Shown in pieces: positions 60,235 to 64,000 of a DNA stretch of 64,000 bases. The notes under the pieces were generated by a model. It was not told the origin of the DNA and did not search any database. It saw nothing but the letters and a program-made list of their open reading frames with translations. Source of the stretch: Amphibacillus sp. MSJ-3. Its GTDB lineage: Bacteria > Bacillota > Bacilli > Bacillales > Amphibacillaceae. Every line of letters begins with the position of its first letter. The stretch's first letter is position 1. A program made the position numbers and the translations under genes. Location: assembly GCF_018919165.1 (NCBI RefSeq), contig NZ_JAHLQM010000005.1:1-64000 (forward strand), read 5' to 3'.

Positions 60235-61191
60235 TTAATAATTAAATAGTGAGCTAACAGGCTTTTCTAAGTGAACACGTTTAATTGCATCACTAAATAA
60301 TGGAGCTGTACTTAATAAAATCATTTTATCAGACCACTTTTCTTGAGGAATAGCTACAGTATCGGTAACAATCATTTCTTTAATGGGTGATTCGTCAATA
60401 TATTGTGTAGCGATCCCTGAGAGTACTGGGTGTGTACAAGCTGCATAAACTTCTTTTGCACCGTTATCCTTCAAAGCTTTTGCTCCCATTGAGATACGAC
60501 GACCCGTATCGATAATATCATCAAGCAAGATGGCTGTTTTATCTTTAATATCACCAACAACAGATAATAGCGGGTGATCAATCTCCCTTGGCCCTCTTCT
60601 ATCTAAAATAGCAATCGGTGCATGGATAAGATCAGCAAATTGCCGAGCGCGTTTTACACTTCCGTGGTCTGGCGCAACAACGACAACATCTTCTAAATTT
60701 TTTTCGATAAAATATGATGCTAAGATCGAAAGACCATTTAAATGATCAACTGGAATATGGAAAAATCCTTGCACTTGTGTTGCGTGTAAATCCATTACGA
60801 TAACCCGATCTGCACCTGCGCCTTCTATGATATCGGCTATTAATTTAGCTGTGATCGGTTCACGTGACTTAGTTTTACGATCCTGTCTGGCATATCCATA
60901 GTAAGGAATCACAATATTAATTGTTTTCGCCGATGCCCGTCTAAAAGCATCGATTAAAATGAGCAACTCCATAATATGATGATCAGAAGGATCATTCGTT
61001 GATTGAACGATATAGGTATCGAAACCACGAACACTTTCTTCAATGTTTATTTGAATTTCGCCATCACTAAATGTTTTGACAGAGCATTTCCCTAATCCAA
61101 CACCTAAATTATTGGCAATTTTTTCAGCTAAACTTTTGTTTGAACTCAGACTAAATACTTTCATCTCTTCTTTAAAATTGTGGCTTGCCAC
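60235..61191 (-). CDS. prs: Ribose-phosphate pyrophosphokinase (PRPP synthetase), divergent copy
   Basis: 318 residues, class I Prs. FSDGEIQINIEESVRG, IPYYGYARQDRKTKSREPITAKLIA (ATP loop) and DLHATQVQGFFHIPVDHL are clear. The PRPP loop is DDIIDTGRRIS instead of the canonical DDxxDTAGT. GFFHIP for GFFDIP is also unusual. Makes PRPP from ribose 5-phosphate and ATP for nucleotides, His and Trp. The reverse-strand GTG at 61191 has AAAGGAG about 9 nt upstream. It lies outside the usual gcaD-prs context and could be a second copy; whether it is the only prs cannot be told. Confidence 0.92.
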   Translation of the reverse strand: MASHNFKEEMKVFSLSSNKSLAEKIANNLGVGLGKCSVKTFSDGEIQINIEESVRGFDTYIVQSTNDPSDHHIMELLILIDAFRRASAKTINIVIPYYGYARQDRKTKSREPITAKLIADIIEGAGADRVIVMDLHATQVQGFFHIPVDHLNGLSILASYFIEKNLEDVVVVAPDHGSVKRARQFADLIHAPIAILDRRGPREIDHPLLSVVGDIKDKTAILLDDIIDTGRRISMGAKALKDNGAKEVYAACTHPVLSGIATQYIDESPIKEMIVTDTVAIPQEKWSDKMILLSTAPLFSDAIKRVHLEKPVSSLFNY

Positions 61192-61360
61192 TCAAAATCG
61201 CTCCTTTGATTGGTTAACTATTGTCCTGTCTCTATTGTAAAACAATTAATTATATAATTCTAGTTCTCATCATAAGATAATTATATTTAGGACGAATTAT
61301 TTTCAAACTTATTTGGGCTAGCTTTGCACTATGGAAAAAATCAACTATAATAAGAAGTAG

Positions 61361-61463
61361 GTTTATCCCGCATTAACAGGCAATAAGACTCCCACTGATT
61401 GAAGTTTCACTTTATATAACACTCTGTGGCGAATGGTTACCCATTGAGTGAATTTCACCTTAT
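61361..61463 (+). repeat. Dispersed structured repeat, 3' part, in the araC leader
   Basis: TTATCCCGCATTAACAGGCA, TAAGACTCCCACTGATTGAA, GTTTCACTTTATATAACAC, then a second 3' end CCATTGAGTGAATTTCACC. It ends about 18 nt before the AraC-type gene, next to its ribosome-binding site. Confidence 0.65.
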
Positions 61464-61481
61464 TAGAAAGGGGGAATAGTT

Positions 61482-62324
61482 ATGGATCAAAAGATACGCT
61501 ATACTTTTTCGCCACCCAAAAAGTCATTACCTATTTATATTGATAGTATTGGTTATAACCCATTTGAATTGGATTTCAATCGTCCAGAGGGCTTTCCATA
61601 TTATCACTGGCTCCAAACTGTTAAGGGTGAAGGAATGATTGAGATTATGGGGCGAAAATTTAATTTGGAGAAAGGCCACGGTATCCTTCTTGCTCCATAC
61701 ACTTCTCATAGCTACCAGCCTAACTATGAAAAAACCCGAGACTGGTCAACCGTCTACCTAACTTTCAGTGGTGATGCGATTGAAAGTATCTTTAATGCTT
61801 TAGAGATTAATCATTCGGTGATTTATCGGGAAACTAGTGAAGAGCATCTATATAACCACATCCAGTTAACACTAAGTTATCTTGAATCCAAACATGAGGT
61901 AGACCCAAACATTTATTACGATCTTTCAACAAAGTTATATGATTTTATTATTTTACTAATTAGATATGCTAAAATAGATGAACAAATCCCACGAATTCAT
62001 TCCTATGACAAAGTTAAACCAATTGTAGAATGGCTCGAACAAGTATTTCCTAAAGATATTGGTTTGTTAGAAATCTCTCAGCAAGCTAATTTAAGTCCAC
62101 AACACTTGAATAAGCTATTTCATGATACCTTTAACATGAGTACCTATGCCTTTTTAGTTCAGTTACGGATCCGAGAAGCTAAACGTTTATTATTAACTAA
62201 TGTCGATCTCACCTTAAAGGAAATAGCGAGCAGGGTTGGTTTTAACTCAGTTAGCCATTTTGTTGCAACCTTTAAAAGCAGAGAAGGTATGACCCCTAAA
62301 CAGTATCGCGAGAAATATGGATAG
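61482..62324 (+). CDS. AraC-family transcriptional regulator
   Basis: 280 residues. An N-terminal cupin ligand domain (KGEGMIEIMGRKFNLEKGHGILLAP, residues ~48-72) and a C-terminal double helix-turn-helix (LLEISQQANLSPQHLNKLFHDTF; LTLKEIASRVGFNSVSHFVATFKSREGMTPKQYREKYG). Likely activator of the maltodextrin-type importer genes that follow. AAAGGGGGAA 6 nt before the ATG at 61482. Confidence 0.92.
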   Translation: MDQKIRYTFSPPKKSLPIYIDSIGYNPFELDFNRPEGFPYYHWLQTVKGEGMIEIMGRKFNLEKGHGILLAPYTSHSYQPNYEKTRDWSTVYLTFSGDAIESIFNALEINHSVIYRETSEEHLYNHIQLTLSYLESKHEVDPNIYYDLSTKLYDFIILLIRYAKIDEQIPRIHSYDKVKPIVEWLEQVFPKDIGLLEISQQANLSPQHLNKLFHDTFNMSTYAFLVQLRIREAKRLLLTNVDLTLKEIASRVGFNSVSHFVATFKSREGMTPKQYREKYG

Positions 62325-62352
62325 ATAAATTATAATTAATTAGAAATTATAG

Positions 62353-62398
62353 AAAAAGTCTTAACTATTGAATTATGATAAGTAGTTAAGACTTTTTA
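62353..62398 (+). terminator. Terminator of the AraC-type gene
   Basis: A 15-bp perfect stem AAAAAGTCTTAACTA/TAGTTAAGACTTTTT, with a 15-nt loop. Confidence 0.88.
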
Positions 62399-62467
62399 AT
62401 GCCTAAATTGATAAAGGATGATTAATAATATGAACATTTTTAAGAATATTATTATATAGAATTATAA

Positions 62468-62485
62468 ATGGAAGCGCTTTATAAT
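62468..62485 (+). promoter_or_regulatory. cre-like CcpA site overlapping the -10 of the malE-like gene
   Basis: ATGGAAGCGCTTTATA at 62468-62483 matches the catabolite-response core TGNAANCGNWNN, and its last bases form the -10 box TATAAT at 62480-62485. A bound CcpA would block the promoter when glucose is present. The -35 is poor, consistent with activation by the AraC protein. Confidence 0.7.
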
Positions 62486-62532
62486 ATAGTTAGTTATTAG
62501 TTAAATTAATTTATTTAATAGGAGGTTATTTT

Positions 62533-63801
62533 ATGGTTCAAAATAAAAAAAGACTTTATATTTTATTATTATTATTATTTTCAGCTTTAGTAACGATGAT
62601 AGCTTGTGAACCTGATCGCGGGGAGGATGTTACAAAGCAGGAATTAGATGATGGAGAGATGCCCGAAAAACCTGAAGAACTAATCGTCTGGATTAATGAC
62701 GATGATTCTGGGCAGGGAGATGCCTTAGAAATAATGAAGCCGTATTTTGATAATTATACTGAGAAAACAGGTATTGATATTGTTTTAGAAATTGTTCCAA
62801 TGCCGGATCAAGTTCAGAAATTGGCTTTAGCAGGTCCTGGCGGAGATGGACCTGATTTGTTTTTCCAACCTCAAGATCGTTTAGGAGATGTTGTTGCTCA
62901 AGGGTTAGCCCAACCAATGACTTTTACTGATGAAGAATTAGGTGGATACAGTGAAGCGGCTATAGATGCCTTTACTTATGAAGGTGAAGTTTATGGAGCA
63001 CCGATAGCAATTGAAACCTATTTTACTTATTATAACAAAAGTATAGTAGAAGAAGTTCCAACTACTATTGAGGATATTTATAAAATGAGCTTGGAATTTA
63101 CTAATAGTGATAATGACGAATATGGATTTTTAATTTCTCCAGAATTTTATTATCTTTACTCATTTATGAACAGTCATGGTGGATATATCTTTGGAGAAGA
63201 AGATGGAATTTACAATGTTGATGATATTGGCTTAAATAATGATGGTTCAATAAAAGGACTAGAAGAGTATTTGCAATTCGTCAATGCAGGTATATTACCA
63301 AGAACAGTAACAGTAGATGTATTAGATGGTTTATTTACAGAAGGAAAAGTGGGGATGGTGATAAGTGGGCCATGGAATATTTCATCTTATAGAGAGGCTT
63401 TAGGAGATGATTTAGGGACGGCACCTCTTCCGAAAATTGGTGAACAAATTGCACCATCATTTGTAGGTGTTAAGTCATGGTTAGTATCTTCATATAGTAA
63501 AAATGCCGAATGGGCTGTTGATTTAGCAAAATTCTTGACTAATGATGAGAGTGCAGAATTATATCATGATATTACTGGTGAGTTACCCCCTCGACCTGTC
63601 ATTTTAGAGGCAGTTACTGACCCTATATACACTGGTCATACTCAACAAATTGATCATGGTATATCTATGCCAAATATACCCGAAATGTCTGCAATTTGGG
63701 ATATGGATGATGCAATCCAACTTATAATTAATGGAGAAGATATAGAAGATGTATTAACAGAGACCGTTCAAAATATAAAAGATAAAATAGATTTATATTA
63801 A
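62533..63801 (+). CDS. malE: Maltose/maltodextrin-type ABC substrate-binding lipoprotein
   Basis: 422 residues, lipobox MIAC with Cys25. Family-1 binding protein of MalE type: LIVWINDDDSGQGDALEIMKP, GPDLFFQPQDRLGDVVAQGL, YGAPIAIETYFTYYNK, GKVGMVISGPWNISSYR, SAIWDMDDAIQLIINGED. The sugar is inferred from similarity to MalE/MdxE/GanO-type proteins. AGGAGG about 7 nt upstream of the ATG. The permease gene begins 70 nt downstream after a hairpin. Confidence 0.88.
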   Translation: MVQNKKRLYILLLLLFSALVTMIACEPDRGEDVTKQELDDGEMPEKPEELIVWINDDDSGQGDALEIMKPYFDNYTEKTGIDIVLEIVPMPDQVQKLALAGPGGDGPDLFFQPQDRLGDVVAQGLAQPMTFTDEELGGYSEAAIDAFTYEGEVYGAPIAIETYFTYYNKSIVEEVPTTIEDIYKMSLEFTNSDNDEYGFLISPEFYYLYSFMNSHGGYIFGEEDGIYNVDDIGLNNDGSIKGLEEYLQFVNAGILPRTVTVDVLDGLFTEGKVGMVISGPWNISSYREALGDDLGTAPLPKIGEQIAPSFVGVKSWLVSSYSKNAEWAVDLAKFLTNDESAELYHDITGELPPRPVILEAVTDPIYTGHTQQIDHGISMPNIPEMSAIWDMDDAIQLIINGEDIEDVLTETVQNIKDKIDLY

Positions 63802-63806
63802 AATAA

Positions 63807-63850
63807 AATTAGTTTTGGGTGCGAATAGGTTTTCTCACTCAAAACTAATT
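63807..63850 (+). promoter_or_regulatory. Intercistronic hairpin between malE and malF-like genes
   Basis: AATTAGTTTTGGGTG pairs with CACTCAAAACTAATT (one G-U), a 15-bp stem without a T-run. Such structures commonly protect binding-protein mRNA and reduce permease expression. Confidence 0.65.
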
Positions 63851-63870
63851 ATAAATAAGGGGATATTTAG

Positions 63871-64000
63871 ATGAAAGAGATAAATAAAAAACAAAATAGT
63901 CATAATCCTAAAGTAGCTTTTATACTATCTCTTATTTTCGCTGGGCTAGGACAAATTTATAATGGGAGGATTTTAAAAGGTGTTTGTTTCATAATTTTAG
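63871..64000 (+). CDS. Sugar ABC permease, MalF/MdxF type, N-terminus only
   Basis: 43 codons up to the window end: a short basic start, then FILSLIFAGLGQIYNGRILKG and a second hydrophobic stretch. The GLGQIYNGR motif is the TM2-like N-terminal extension found on Firmicute MalF/MdxF/GanP permeases. AAGGGG precedes the ATG at 63871. Identification relies partly on the malE-like neighbour. Confidence 0.7.
   Translation, partial: MKEINKKQNSHNPKVAFILSLIFAGLGQIYNGRILKGVCFIIL

Overview
The window looks like chromosome of a low-GC Gram-positive bacterium of the Bacillaceae. Ribosome-binding sites are strong AAGGAGG types, TTG and GTG starts are common, and there is a SAM-I (S-box) riboswitch, a XylR-type ROK repressor with a matching operator, a CcpA-like cre site, lipoprotein transporters and a RelP/SasA-type alarmone synthetase. 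The protein mix (phosphofructokinase, PTS, many sugar ABC systems, acidic secreted proteins) would fit a carbohydrate-fermenting, possibly halophilic or alkaliphilic genus such as Amphibacillus or Halolactibacillus, but the genus is inference. No rRNA, tRNA, CRISPR array or prophage was seen.

Layout. 1-430: 5' part of an IS200/IS605 TnpA gene with a terminal hairpin. 673-1031: two tandem copies of a structured repeat found throughout the window. 1128-2173: LrgA/LrgB pair. 2538-3623: two-lobed ATPase with a degenerate first P-loop. 4047-5003: pfkA. 5065-11307: peptide (perhaps glutathione) ABC importer, with the binding protein divergent from a C-B-D-F operon. 11514-14452: ATP-grasp ligase, small acidic lipoprotein, LCP cell-wall protein. 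15025-17481: PTS EIICB plus an endonuclease/exonuclease/phosphatase-fold enzyme behind a LacI-type operator. 18075-19691: membrane-anchored GH43-AbfB glycosidase. 20477-21226: small alarmone synthetase.

21441-31503 is a sugar-acid locus. A ROK/XylR-like repressor faces an operon (LarA-like epimerase, SDR, gluconokinase-type FGGY kinase, alpha/beta esterase) whose promoter carries a perfect 29-bp XylR-type palindrome; a Gfo/Idh/MocA oxidoreductase and a UxaE-type tagaturonate epimerase follow. Together these suggest a hexuronate route through mannonate and a C2 epimerisation to gluconate, then 6-phosphogluconate. 31854-38343 is methionine metabolism: S-box leader, metI, a YxjG/YxjH-type MetE-like methyltransferase, then metN-metP-(URO-D family protein)-metQ.

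38817-53604: aldose-1-epimerase-like protein, ArsR-type regulator, and a tightly packed seven-gene cassette with two binding proteins, four MalF/MalG-type permeases (two pairs), an NHL-TPR-Yip1 membrane protein and a DUF5696-like membrane-anchored protein, with no ATPase gene; I regard this as the best candidate for an undescribed surface glycan system. 53813-64000: BrnQ, a heterodimeric ABC exporter, a YghU-like glutathione transferase, a PRPP synthetase with an unusual PRPP loop, an AraC regulator and the start of a maltodextrin-type importer (malE, partial malF).

The strongest unexplained signal is a dispersed, highly structured intergenic repeat with about 20 complete or partial copies. 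Its ends resemble TTTAYCGCAGTG...GTTTCACTTTA, and its paired arms change sequence between copies while keeping complementarity.
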